The notes beneath the pieces were generated by a model. It saw only the letters and a program-made list of their open reading frames with translations. It searched no databases and was not told where the DNA came from. A stretch of DNA of 64,000 nt from Paracoccus marcusii. GTDB taxonomy: Bacteria > Pseudomonadota > Alphaproteobacteria > Rhodobacterales > Rhodobacteraceae. Numbering within the stretch: the first letter of the stretch is position 1; each line of letters opens with the position of its first letter. The stretch spans positions 2,988,501 to 3,052,500 of the forward strand of contig NZ_CP117466.1 in assembly GCF_028621715.1 (NCBI RefSeq), written 5' to 3'. Made by a program: the position numbers and the translations under genes. Shown in pieces: positions 35,438 through 44,056 of the stretch.

Positions 35438-37144
35438 GTGGACAACGCCTTTGATACACTGTCCTGCCCCAGTTTCGCGTCGGCACCGGGCCGACATCAA
35501 CTGTATCTGACCGAAGCGCATCGTGATCATCTGGCGATGATCAAGGCCTGGACCAAGTTCGATCGTGGGCTGCTGGTCCTGTCGGGGCCGGCCCGGATCG
35601 GGAAGACGGTCCTGACGTCGGAGTTCATCGCGCAATCCTCCGGTGACATGAAGATCGGACGGGTCACGCTGGATCGTCCGGGCATGGATCTGTCGCAGGA
35701 GGCGCCGAAGGCGTTCGGCATCAGTTCCCCTGACCCGCTGACGGAACTGACACGGCTTCTGGAGAAAGGGCGCTCGACCTACCGGAAATGTGTCCTGATC
35801 GTCGACAATGCGCATCTGTTGTCCGAACCTTCCAAGGAATTCCTGGAAGAGATCACGGCGGCCTCGGGCTTGCCGCAGCCGCTGTATGTCCTGCTGGTCG
35901 GACGCGGAGAGGCCGCAGCCCTGCTCGACCCCCCAATTCATGAGGAGTTGCGGCGCAGGATCGGGGGGCATCTGCGGATGCAGCCCCTGACGCAGGCAGA
36001 GACCGCCGACTATATCGCGCATCGCTTCCGCATCCGGAAATGCCCCTGTCACGGGGGACGCCAGCCGTTCGATGCCGGCGGGCTTTGGCTGATCCATGAG
36101 GCCTCCGGCGGCAATCCCGGCCAGATCGACCGCCTGGTGCGCCACTGCCTGTCCCGGGAGCGCATGGCTCCAGGCAGCCGGATGGACGAAGTGTTCGTCC
36201 ATGCCTGTCTGTCCGACTTGGCGCAGGCCGGGACCCTGCCCCACCCACTGCCCGACCTGCCTGCAGGCGGGTACCGCGATGAAGCGGCATCTATCGAAGA
36301 ACCCGCTGCACCGCCGTCTTTTCCGGAACCCTATGTCGGGACGGCGCCCGCGGGGCATGTGCCCTTGCTGCTGGAGGAGCCGCCCGCGCGTCGGTGGCAG
36401 ACGCCCGCCCTGGCCGGCGCGGCCGTGATCGGTCTTGTCGCAGTCGGCGGCTATCTGCTGACCCCGGACCGGGCGCCCGTCGATCAGGCCGCGGAAACTC
36501 CGGCGGTGGTTGTCCAAGCACCCCAAGCGGCGCCCCCTGCACCCGCGCCCATCGCACCGGAACCCGTGGCCGAGCCCACCCCGCGGCAGGCCGCGATCGT
36601 GACGGAGGTCGAGGAGAATGCCCCGGACGCGCAGATCCTCCTGACGCAGGCGCTCGAGGCGGATATCGTCGATCAGGCGGCGGCGCTGGCGCTGTACAAG
36701 CGTGCTGCGCTGTGGGGCAACGAACGGGCCGCGTACTATCTGGGTCAGCTGTATGAGACGGGCATCGGGGTCGAGGCCGATCCGAACAGCGCCCGCGCAT
36801 GGTATCGCAAGGCGCCCGATATCTCGGGGGCCGTTGCACGGCTGCGCGAGCTTGATGTCGCCGATCCGTCCCCCGCAGAGGTTCCCGGCATGCCCACCCC
36901 GAACCGCCAGACCATCCTGACGGCAGGTCAGTCCGAACTGTACTGGTCCGCACCCGATGGGCCGGACCCGGTGCAGTACCGCGTGGAATTCAACGTCGAA
37001 GGATCGGAGCAGATCGAACAGATCGACACCGACCTGACAGCTGCCCTGATCGAACAGCCCGTTGCACGGTGGCGGGTCGCGGCCCTGCGCGCCGACGGTA
37101 CGCCCGGCCCGGCATCGGACTGGGCGGTGCCGACGGCACCCTGA
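35438..37144 (+). CDS. ExeA/GspA-like AAA+ ATPase with membrane helix, Sel1 and Fn3-like periplasmic tail
   Basis: 568 residues from GTG 35438 (GGAGAG upstream; in-frame starts at 35354 and 35405 are less likely). Residues 1-270 are an ExeA-type ATPase: HQLYLTEAHRDHLAMIKAW, Walker A GPARIGKT (50-57), Walker B VLIVDNAHLL, GNPGQIDRLVRHCL as sensor region. A single membrane helix (ALAGAAVIGLVAVGGYLL, about 321-340) leads to a Pro-rich linker, Sel1 repeats (AALALYKRAALWGNERAAYY, GIGVEADPNSARAWYRKAP) and a beta-rich fibronectin-like end. ExeA ATPases help build secretin complexes through peptidoglycan contact; no secretin genes are near. Convergent with the TAXI gene. Confidence 0.82.
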   Translation: MDNAFDTLSCPSFASAPGRHQLYLTEAHRDHLAMIKAWTKFDRGLLVLSGPARIGKTVLTSEFIAQSSGDMKIGRVTLDRPGMDLSQEAPKAFGISSPDPLTELTRLLEKGRSTYRKCVLIVDNAHLLSEPSKEFLEEITAASGLPQPLYVLLVGRGEAAALLDPPIHEELRRRIGGHLRMQPLTQAETADYIAHRFRIRKCPCHGGRQPFDAGGLWLIHEASGGNPGQIDRLVRHCLSRERMAPGSRMDEVFVHACLSDLAQAGTLPHPLPDLPAGGYRDEAASIEEPAAPPSFPEPYVGTAPAGHVPLLLEEPPARRWQTPALAGAAVIGLVAVGGYLLTPDRAPVDQAAETPAVVVQAPQAAPPAPAPIAPEPVAEPTPRQAAIVTEVEENAPDAQILLTQALEADIVDQAAALALYKRAALWGNERAAYYLGQLYETGIGVEADPNSARAWYRKAPDISGAVARLRELDVADPSPAEVPGMPTPNRQTILTAGQSELYWSAPDGPDPVQYRVEFNVEGSEQIEQIDTDLTAALIEQPVARWRVAALRADGTPGPASDWAVPTAP

Positions 37145-38197
37145 TCAGCAGCCCAGAACGGCGCAGATGTTGCGGCGATAGGCGGCGTTGGCCTCGCTGT
37201 CGGTCGGCGTCTCGGCCTCTGGCGCGACGGGGGTGCAACTGGGCACGTATTCCGGGTCGATCCCCCGGTTCACGCAGGTTGAGATGTCCCAGCCCGGCGG
37301 AATGTCGGTCAGGTCGACCGACTGCCATTTTGCATGACCGTCGGAGCGTAGGGTGTCGATGTTCGACAGGATCAGCGACGAAAGGTCCGACACGCCGCGG
37401 CAGCTGGCCTGATGATAGCGGTTGCCGCGCGGATCGTATTCATAGGTCATCAGCACCGCCTTGACGGCGACCAGGTCCACCGGGTCCGGCTGAAAGGCAT
37501 AGGTCCCGCCCGCCAGCGTCGCCGGGGTATAGACCGCCTGCAGCGTGTCATCCGGGATCGGCAGCAGGTGGAACTGCTCTCCGTCGATCTCGTTTTCGGC
37601 ATACAGCGCGGCCGGCGCCCCCGCGACATAGAAGAAGGCATCGATGTCGCCCGCTTCCAGCTGCGGCAGCGCATCGCCGGGTGCGATGGGCAATACCTCG
37701 GCCGGTTCGATGCCGGCCAAGGAGATCATCAGCGATGCGGTCAGATAGGTGCCGCTGTCTTCGACCCCGATGGCGACCCGCTTGCCATTCAGCCCGCCGA
37801 AGTCGGCGATGTCGCGGCGCGCCAGGATGTGGACTTCCTCCTCGTACAGGGGAAAGGCGATCCGAACGCCGGCGATGGCCCGCGCCACGGCAGGATCATC
37901 GCTTGCGAATGTCTGCATGTACTCCAGCACGTCGTTCTGGACGATGCCGAACTGAGTGTTGGGGCGCTGACGCACGGCCAGGAAATTCTCCAGCGAGCCG
38001 GCCGATTCGACGACCTCCAGGTTCTGGCCGCATTGCTGCATCAGGCCGCTCAGGTCGCGACCGATCTGGATATAGGTGCCGGTCGGAGATCCGGTCATGA
38101 TCGTCATGTCGGCGTTCTGGGCATGGCCTGCGACGGACATGCCGGACGCCACGCAGATCCCGACGGCAAGGCGTTGCAGAAGCTTGGAAATTGGCAT
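37145..38197 (-). CDS. TAXI-family TRAP-type binding protein, without permease
   Basis: 350 residues with a signal peptide (GICVASGMSVAGHAQNA). Family blocks: MTIMTGSPTGTYIQIGRDLS, the L-x-V-V-E-S-A-G-S-L-E-N pattern, FGIVQNDVLEYMQ, KRVAIGVEDSGTYLTASLM and DIDAFFYVAGAPAALY. TAXI proteins normally bind glutamate or other acids for a TRAP permease, but no such permease is in the window. The C-terminal 100 residues are extra and contain five Cys, ending in LGC. ATG 38197 follows AAAGAG; a second ATG at 38230 overlaps the neighbour. It lies 26 bases from the coiled-coil gene, likely one operon. Confidence 0.85.
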   Translation of the reverse strand: MPISKLLQRLAVGICVASGMSVAGHAQNADMTIMTGSPTGTYIQIGRDLSGLMQQCGQNLEVVESAGSLENFLAVRQRPNTQFGIVQNDVLEYMQTFASDDPAVARAIAGVRIAFPLYEEEVHILARRDIADFGGLNGKRVAIGVEDSGTYLTASLMISLAGIEPAEVLPIAPGDALPQLEAGDIDAFFYVAGAPAALYAENEIDGEQFHLLPIPDDTLQAVYTPATLAGGTYAFQPDPVDLVAVKAVLMTYEYDPRGNRYHQASCRGVSDLSSLILSNIDTLRSDGHAKWQSVDLTDIPPGWDISTCVNRGIDPEYVPSCTPVAPEAETPTDSEANAAYRRNICAVLGC

Positions 38198-38223
38198 CGT
38201 CGTCTCTTTCCGCTTGAGGAATG

Positions 38224-39807
38224 TCAGCATCCGTCCAGCCCGGCCAGAAGGACAAGCAACGCTTGGCGGTTGATGGGGTTCTGGACCTCGCGCAGCGCGT
38301 CGATGGTGCACTGGCCCTCGACCAGCAGGTCGCGCAGCCGGTCGCGCGACGCCTGTGATTGCGGAAGACCGGGCGTGGTGGCCAGGATGGCGCTGACCTG
38401 ATCCGCGTCCCGCGGTTGCAGAGCCAAGCCGTCGTCACCGGTGACCGCCAGTTGCGCGTCTGCCGCAGGTTCCTGCGTTGCCACGGGGGCCGGTTCGGCG
38501 GGCGCATCCGTCGGCGGCTCGGGGGCGGCTGCCTGCTCCGGCTCAGCCTGCTGTGCGGCCAGGTCGGTGCTCAGCGTCTCGATCTGCGTCTGCAACGCTG
38601 CGGCACGCTCCTCCTGCTCCACGATCTGTGCGGCAAGGCTCTCGGACCGGTCCAGCTCGGCCTGCATCGCGTCACGACGCGTGGTCAGTTCCGCCAGTTC
38701 CGACTGCACTGCATTCAACTCGGCCTCGGCCGCGGACGCCTGTTCCTCCTGCTCCGCGATTTGCGCGGAGAGGTTTTCGGACTGCTCCAACTCAGCCTGC
38801 ATCGCATCGCGACGCGTGATCAGCTCTGCCAGTTCCGTCTGGAGGGCATTCAGCTGCGCCTCCGCAGCGGCAGCCTGCTCCCCTCGCTCCGCAACCTGCG
38901 TGGAGAGGCCTTCCGCCTGCTCAAGCTCCGTCTGCATCGCATCGCGACGCGCGGTCAACTCCGAGAGTTCCGTCTGAACTTCGTCCAACTGGGCCTGAGC
39001 GGCGGCCATCTGATCCTCCCGCTCTGCAACCTGTGCAGAGAGGTCTTTGGATTGCTCCAGTTCCACCCGCACCGCGTCGCGACGTGCGGTCAGTTCAGCC
39101 AGTTCAGCCTGCGCGGCGGCCAGCTGTGCCTCGACGGCAGCAGCCTGTTCCTGTCTCTCTGCAACCTCTGCAGAAAGGCTTTCGGACCGCTCCAATTCCG
39201 CCTGCATCGCATCGCGACGCGTTGTCAGATCGGCCAGCTCCGCACGCATCCCGTCAAGCTGCGGTTCAATCTCCTGCCGCGCAGAGGTTATCTCGTCACG
39301 GCTGGCGGTGGCGGCTGCTATCTCCTCCTCCAGCACGGCAAGTCTCTGTGCCTGCTCCTGCTCGGTCGTGCGAAGATCTTCCGTCCGTTGAGCCAGTTCC
39401 TCCGCCTCGGCGCGCCGCGCTTCGAGGGTGGTGTTCAAGTCCTCAAGTTCTGCCTCAGCCGCCGCAATCCGGGTTCTCAGATCAGCATCCTGCGCCTCTG
39501 CACTCTCGGTGCCGCTTTCAACTGTGCCCTGGTTCTCTTGCGCGCCGGTAAGGCTCTCCTGCTCCTGCGCAAGCTGGCTAGTCGCCGCCTCGATCCTGGC
39601 CGTCAGGTCGCTCAGCTCCGTGCGCGCTGCCTCGACTTGGGGCTCCAGCTCGGCAGCCTCAAGCTCCATTTGCGCGATGATCTGACGCAAGGCCTGCGCC
39701 TGCGCGGCCAGATCATCCGGCGCCGCCTGCGCCGATGCCAAGGGAGCCGTCCCCAGAAAGCCGACCGCTGCCAAAGCGGCTATCGGAACACGAGAAAACA
39801 CGAACAC
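38224..39807 (-). CDS. Exported coiled-coil protein with five 45-residue repeats
   Basis: 527 residues, function unknown. The start is GTG 39807 with CGGAGGA seven bases upstream; ATG 39831 is an alternative in frame. The signal peptide (RVPIAALAAVGFLGTAPLAS) is followed by about 350 residues of coiled coil rich in Glu, Ala, Gln and Leu. Five units with the core LTTRRDAMQAELERSESLSA are encoded by 135-base repeats in exact register. A Pro/Ala-rich linker then leads to a 75-residue C-terminal domain (RDRLRDLLVEGQCTIDALRE ... LLVLLAGLDGC) with two Cys. Probably a periplasmic spacer or scaffold. Confidence 0.8.
   Translation of the reverse strand: MFVFSRVPIAALAAVGFLGTAPLASAQAAPDDLAAQAQALRQIIAQMELEAAELEPQVEAARTELSDLTARIEAATSQLAQEQESLTGAQENQGTVESGTESAEAQDADLRTRIAAAEAELEDLNTTLEARRAEAEELAQRTEDLRTTEQEQAQRLAVLEEEIAAATASRDEITSARQEIEPQLDGMRAELADLTTRRDAMQAELERSESLSAEVAERQEQAAAVEAQLAAAQAELAELTARRDAVRVELEQSKDLSAQVAEREDQMAAAQAQLDEVQTELSELTARRDAMQTELEQAEGLSTQVAERGEQAAAAEAQLNALQTELAELITRRDAMQAELEQSENLSAQIAEQEEQASAAEAELNAVQSELAELTTRRDAMQAELDRSESLAAQIVEQEERAAALQTQIETLSTDLAAQQAEPEQAAAPEPPTDAPAEPAPVATQEPAADAQLAVTGDDGLALQPRDADQVSAILATTPGLPQSQASRDRLRDLLVEGQCTIDALREVQNPINRQALLVLLAGLDGC
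38640..39260 (-). repeat. Five tandem 135-bp repeats inside the coiled-coil gene
   Basis: The conserved block around GACGCG (Arg-Arg-Asp-Ala-Met codons) recurs with GACG at 38676, 38811, 38946, 39081 and 39216, exactly 135 bases apart each time. The units are similar but not identical, so they are old enough to have diverged while keeping length. Confidence 0.85.
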
Positions 39808-39831
39808 AATTAAAATCCTCCGTAGTTTCAT

Positions 39832-40564
39832 AATGAAGCCACATGACGGATTGTCAAGTTTGGCCAGCCCAGATGCGGGGATTCATCTGTAGAGAAATCC
39901 CCGCAAACGCTCCTGATAGCGCACAGCGCATCTGAATCACTAACCGTGCAAATCCGGCGCGCTATCGCCTGATCGGAACACCGTGTTTATGGACGTACAT
40001 GGCGCCGCGACACGAGAAAACCTACGCTGTCAAGGACGGGCAGCGCGCAAGGTTCTGCATGCATTGAAACTTCAGCTCTGCGAGATGCCTATTTCGGGAT
40101 AGAGAGATCTGTCCGCGAACTTGGCGGCAGAGTCGCAGGTTCTATTGAGCCTAGGTACCATGCTACAGACGCACAGACAGTCATGTCCCTCCTTGGTATC
40201 TGTACATTCTATCGCGGAGCAACGAGGTAATTAGGGCCGGCTGTGATGTTACGAACGTGCCCTGTTCCCTGCGCGATGAAATCCTGCGCGACGAAATGAT
40301 GGCAGCGAGCGTCAGTTCTGAGACTGATCCAGTCAATACCTGACATAATGGTCTACCAACAAGCCGGCGCGCCGTGGCCACGTCGACCAGCCCAGAGCCG
40401 ATCCCCATCACAGGAACCGCGTCCGATTCGGACGGGTCCTTTCCGTTACTCGACCAATACCAAGTCGATCCGATTATGCCATCGCTCGGTTCCGCCGTTG
40501 GCATCATATCGATTGGATACGGCACGGTACAACCGGTCTTGGCGGCAGCCGACACCCGAATGGA
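39832..40564. other. Gene-free stretch
   Basis: About 730 bases between the coiled-coil gene and radC. Base composition is less GC-rich than coding DNA around it and no open frame shows a recognisable protein. A minus-strand frame of 124 codons (40181-40555, GTG start) has a partly protein-like stretch but no ribosome site and no family resemblance. It probably contains the promoter of the coiled-coil/TAXI operon near 39840-39900. Confidence 0.6.
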
Positions 40565-41491
40565 CTACAACAGCCCCTGCTCCCGGAATGACGCCTCCGC
40601 ATCCTTGCCGATGATGACATGGTCGTGGACCGAGACATCGATCGCCTCACAGGCCGCAGCGACGCGGGCGGTCATGGTGATGTCCTCATCACTGGGGGTC
40701 GGATCGCCGGAAGGATGGTTGTGGACCAGGATCACGGCGCTTGCATTCAGTTCCAGGGCCCGCTTGGCCACCTCGCGGGGATAGACCGGCACGTGCCCGA
40801 CGGTGCCGTTACCCAGGGCCTCATCGGCGATGATCGTGTTCTTTCGATCCAGAAACAGCACCCGAAACTGTTCGGTCTCGCGATAGGCCATGCAGGTGCG
40901 GCAATAGGAGATCAGCGCCTGCCAGGACGACAGCACCTCGCGCTGCAGAACCTTGGCCTGGGCCATCCGCTGAGCGAACGCGTCCACCAGCCGCAATTGC
41001 AGATAGACCCAACGGTCCGCGCCCTCGACCTGCCGGATGCGATGTTCGGATGCCGCAACGACGCCGTTCAGGTCCCCGAATGTGGCAAGCAGGCGCTTGG
41101 CCAAGGGCTTGACGTCGATCTTCGGCACGGCGTTGAACAACAAAAGCTCCAGCATCTCGTAATCGGGCATCGGCGCATGACCGCCCTCAAGAAAGCGGGT
41201 CCGCAGCCGTTCACGATGACCCCAGTAATGCGGCCGGGCGGTCCCGTCCGTCCCTGTCACCAGCCCGCCGCCCGCCGCGGCATCGGGCTTCAGCCGGTCC
41301 GTCATGCGGAAGGACCTGGTGAACGCGGGCTCGGTCACCGCCTCGGGGGGCGGCATGCGGGCCTCGAGGTCGGCCAGACCTTTGAGCGCCTCTTCGGAGA
41401 ACCCGCCCGGCGACCGAATCGGAAGCTCGACCGTATCCCGCACCTCCTCCGTTTCCGACGCCTGCACCTTGCCGCTTCGACCCCAGATCAT
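40565..41491 (-). CDS. radC: RadC-family JAB/MPN domain protein
   Basis: 308 residues. The N-terminal 90 residues are a poorly conserved extension. A helix-hairpin-helix-like part follows (GHRERLRTRFLEGGHAPMPD, EMLELLLFNAVPKIDVKPLA, RLLATFGDLNGVV), then the JAB domain with E in YRETEQFRVLFLD, and the metal motif VILVHNHPSGDPTPSDEDI plus DHVIIGKDAEASFREQGLL. RadC is often found on genomic islands and its role in repair is disputed; the enzyme activity is unknown. No partner genes adjacent. Confidence 0.93.
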   Translation of the reverse strand: MIWGRSGKVQASETEEVRDTVELPIRSPGGFSEEALKGLADLEARMPPPEAVTEPAFTRSFRMTDRLKPDAAAGGGLVTGTDGTARPHYWGHRERLRTRFLEGGHAPMPDYEMLELLLFNAVPKIDVKPLAKRLLATFGDLNGVVAASEHRIRQVEGADRWVYLQLRLVDAFAQRMAQAKVLQREVLSSWQALISYCRTCMAYRETEQFRVLFLDRKNTIIADEALGNGTVGHVPVYPREVAKRALELNASAVILVHNHPSGDPTPSDEDITMTARVAAACEAIDVSVHDHVIIGKDAEASFREQGLL

Positions 41492-41747
41492 GATGCGCCC
41501 CCGTCATACCGAAATACGATGCCGGGCAATCGTCTTGCGCATTCCCGGCCCTCAGCGGGACACATTGCGCAAATAAGGTAAATCAAACCTTAACGGGCAA
41601 CACGGCAGGCACTGAATATGCGAGCTTGATGCAACAAACTCATTGCCGGTAGCCCAAGCCACTACGTGTGTTTCATTACCGCGGTTGGTGCTGCCGCAGG
41701 GGGCCAATATCTCTTTCACAAGCGTGCATGGTCCCTTTCTCGGCCGC

Positions 41748-42497
41748 TCAGGAGATCAGGCCCACACGCCGCCGAATGGCCTCATCGCGCAGCGAGATCT
41801 CGGCACCCAGAAACGCATCCGCGTCCGGCCCGCACATCCAAAGCAGTGCACGTGCGGGCCATTCCGGCGGGATATGCACCGTCCAATCCAGCTGGCTGAT
41901 CGGATTGACGCCGCTGTCGCGGATTGCCGCCTGCATGTCTGTCGCCACGGTACCCGGCGACAGGCTGATCGCCCGAACGCCGTCCGCCCGCGCCTCCTGA
42001 TCCACCGCGCGCGTCAGCATCAATGCGCCTGCCTTGCTGGCACAATATGCGCTCCACCCCTCCTGAGGAGCATGGGCGGCGCCCGACCCCACCGTCAGGA
42101 TAGTCCCGCCGCCGGCGGACCGCATGACCGGCAGTGCGGCACGGATCCCGTGAAAGACGCCCTTCAGGTTGATGTCGATGGCCTGCCCCCAGGCATCCGG
42201 ATCGGCATCGGACATGCCGGCGATCGGGCCGATGACACCGGCATTGTTGATCAGGACGTCCAACCGGCCCGCGCGATCACAGAATGACGCGACCGCCCGC
42301 TCCATGTCGGCGGCACGTGCGACATCGCCTTCCAAAACCATGCCGCCAATTTCGTCGGCCAGCGGTGAGATCGCGCGTGCATCACGGGACATGAGGCCGA
42401 CGAGCGCCCCGGCCTCGGCAAGCACCCGTGCCGTCGCCGCACCGATGCCCCGGCTTGCCCCGGTCACCAGAACCGCCTTGCCCCTCAGATCGACCAT
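41748..42497 (-). CDS. Short-chain dehydrogenase/reductase (SDR)
   Basis: 249 residues, classical SDR. Cofactor loop VTGASRGIGAATARVLAEAG, NNAGVIG, catalytic Ser region TILTVGSGAAHAPQEG and YCASKAGALMLTRAV with the YxxxK pair, then ISLSPGTVATDM. GAGGA precedes ATG 42497. An acidic residue at the end of strand 2 is not evident (GLMSRDARAI), which favours NADP over NAD. Substrate unknown; it stands alone between radC and small orphan genes. Confidence 0.92.
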   Translation of the reverse strand: MVDLRGKAVLVTGASRGIGAATARVLAEAGALVGLMSRDARAISPLADEIGGMVLEGDVARAADMERAVASFCDRAGRLDVLINNAGVIGPIAGMSDADPDAWGQAIDINLKGVFHGIRAALPVMRSAGGGTILTVGSGAAHAPQEGWSAYCASKAGALMLTRAVDQEARADGVRAISLSPGTVATDMQAAIRDSGVNPISQLDWTVHIPPEWPARALLWMCGPDADAFLGAEISLRDEAIRRRVGLIS

Positions 42498-42719
42498 TCC
42501 TCACTCCTGCCTTGCCATCAGTTTCACGGACACGGCCAGCAAGCCGGTCCACCAGACTACGACATTACGGCACCGCTGCGTGCATCCCAAGCCGCCTGCG
42601 CCATGCAATCGCAGGAATTTCGCAGAGCAGGTGTCACAACCTGTGCGAAAAGGCAGGTTCTCAGGACGGCGGGTGTCGGCTAGTTAAATTTGTATAGTTT
42701 ATTGAGTTGGATTTTTCCC

Positions 42720-42881
42720 ATGCACCAGAACCAGACCGATCTGCGTCCCGTCGTTTCGGCGAAAGACCTGGCGATGATCCTTTCCGCCATCGGCGCCTAT
42801 TCCCACAACGCAGAGTTCCGCGACCTTCGCGACAGGCTGCAGCACCAGGCCGTCACCTGGGGCGTGTTCCGCGAAGGCTGA
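42720..42881 (+). CDS. Small hypothetical protein (53 residues)
   Basis: MHQNQTDLRPVVSAKDLAMI opens the frame, followed by LSAIGAYSHNAEFRDLRDRL and a short tail ending in FREG. Codon use is like that of the chromosome, with mostly G/C third positions inside an AT-rich surrounding, which supports real coding. It is predicted helical and soluble, with no signal peptide. TATAGT at 42693-42698 could be its -10 element; no clear ribosome site is seen. Family not recognised. Confidence 0.55.
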   Translation: MHQNQTDLRPVVSAKDLAMILSAIGAYSHNAEFRDLRDRLQHQAVTWGVFREG

Positions 42882-43087
42882 GCCCAGTCAGTAGGCTCAA
42901 TCGACATAACTGACATGCCTTTAGAATATAGACGATAAGTCACATCACGCGGCATGCTAGTTCCGTGTGCCGTCATATTCGTGATCCAATCGCAGCCTGT
43001 CCACAATCCAGACAATGCGTGGGCCCGCCGACTTCCCTTCCTGCCCACTGCACGTCTGTCCATCTATTGTCGCGTAAGAGGTTCATC

Positions 43088-43396
43088 ATGTTCATTCGAA
43101 AGTCATCCCGCCTCCGCACCGTCACGATCGATGACGGCAGCATCCTCAGCGTCGCCGATCTGCCCGATGCCGACACGCGTTGGGTTGCCTCGCGCAAGCA
43201 GACAGTGGTGCTCGCCGTGCTGCACGGACTGATCGACAGGGATGATGCATTGCGGCGCTATGGCCTGTCGGACGACGAGTTCAACTCGTGGTGCCGTGCC
43301 AGCGCGGCCCGTGGAAAGGCAGCCCTGACGGTGACCGCACTGCTGCAGTACCGTCAGCCACAATCTGATCAATCGACTGATACTTCTGCGGACTAG
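43088..43396 (+). CDS. SciP-like (DUF1153) small DNA-binding protein
   Basis: 102 residues, containing the DUF1153/SciP pattern: VTIDDGSILSVADLPDADTR, WVASRKQTVVLAVLHGLI, DRDDALRRYGLSDDEFNSWC and ALTVTALLQYRQ. SciP binds CtrA and blocks activation of CtrA promoters in Caulobacter and relatives. The core helix-turn-helix is kept but several normally invariant positions differ and both ends are shorter or different, so this is probably a second, divergent copy on an accessory stretch. AAGAGG precedes the ATG. No neighbours in operon. Confidence 0.8.
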   Translation: MFIRKSSRLRTVTIDDGSILSVADLPDADTRWVASRKQTVVLAVLHGLIDRDDALRRYGLSDDEFNSWCRASAARGKAALTVTALLQYRQPQSDQSTDTSAD

Positions 43397-43705
43397 CTGC
43401 AAAGGTCAGCATCGGCTTGAGCATCGGTCTTGCGATTGTTTCATCGACGGTTACGTTGTGCCAAATGGCATAGCATTTGCTCGACAAGTCATCTCCAGCT
43501 ACTCAGGGGTCGACGTGTAGTTTGGCACCGACCGCGTGATGCGGCAAAGGAGTGCCTTCCGTTTCCAACGGACGTACATTCGTCGCGGCGTTAATTTGCA
43601 GATTACTTACGGTGTTCGTAGTATACCCTAGGCAGTCACAAGCACATTAAAGCGCAAAATGCCGACAGCCGATATGCGTTAATTGGCTGAGAATAGTGAG
43701 ATTAT
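43397..43705. other. Gene-free stretch upstream of the tRNA-Phe 3' end
   Basis: About 310 bases with no supported gene. Somewhat AT-richer than the flanking genes; no copy of the tRNA 3' end or integrase gene was found here, so an attachment-site origin is not shown. Confidence 0.6.
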
Positions 43706-43781
43706 TGGTGCCCGGAGACGGATTTGAACCGCCGACACGCGGATTTTCAATCCGCTGCTCTACCAACTGAGCTATCCGGGC
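43706..43781 (-). tRNA. tRNA-Phe (GAA)
   Basis: 76 bases including CCA. Acceptor GCCCGGA/TCCGGGC is fully paired, D arm GCTC/GAGC, anticodon stem GCGGA/TCCGC with loop TTGAAAA (anticodon GAA), T arm GGCGG TTCAAAT CCGTC. Encoded on the minus strand, downstream of yacG in the same direction. Confidence 0.97.
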
Positions 43782-43894
43782 CCCGGTGGACCCTGGCGGG
43801 TCTTGGGTAGGCGGTGTTTACGAAGCGACGGCAGAACTGTCCAGACCGAATCTGCGGTTTTTCGACGACCTGCGGCGCTTTTTCGGCGCGCTGC

Positions 43895-44056
43895 TTAGTC
43901 GTCACCGGCATCATCGCGCGGCAGGTCCTCCAGCGGCGGGCCGGGGATGACATAGGCTCCCCGCAGCCACTTGGCCAAGTCGACATCCGCACACCGCTTG
44001 GAACAGAACGGGCGATACTGCGGCTGGCTGTCCTTCTTGCAGATCGGGCAGGCCAT
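43895..44056 (-). CDS. yacG: DNA gyrase inhibitor YacG
   Basis: 53 residues. Zinc ligands Cys3, Cys6, Cys18 and Cys22 (MACPICKKD and [19 protein letters not shown]) match the YacG family, which binds GyrB and can block gyrase. The protein ends with an acidic tail. Its ATG overlaps the ribonuclease stop by ATGA, so it is the last gene of the maf-RNase-yacG unit. The tRNA-Phe follows after about 110 bases. Too short for most open-frame lists but unmistakable. Confidence 0.93.
   Translation of the reverse strand: MACPICKKDSQPQYRPFCSKRCADVDLAKWLRGAYVIPGPPLEDLPRDDAGDD

Noticed and set aside
38640..39260. Possible CRISPR-like array because of regular repeats
   Set aside because: The 135-base units are continuous coding sequence with no unique spacers, and no cas genes are near.
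38359..39813. A Leu-rich 484-codon frame opposite the coiled-coil gene that looks like a repeat protein
   Set aside because: Its periodicity only mirrors the 135-bp repeats; the minus strand has the signal peptide, ribosome site and coiled-coil pattern.
40181..40555. A 124-codon minus-strand frame in the gap before radC
   Set aside because: GTG start, no ribosome site, no recognised family; only part of the translation looks protein-like.
33600..43781. A complete integrative element ending at tRNA-Phe
   Set aside because: No integrase, transposase or repeat of the tRNA 3' end was found in the window, so only a remnant or accessory region is claimed.
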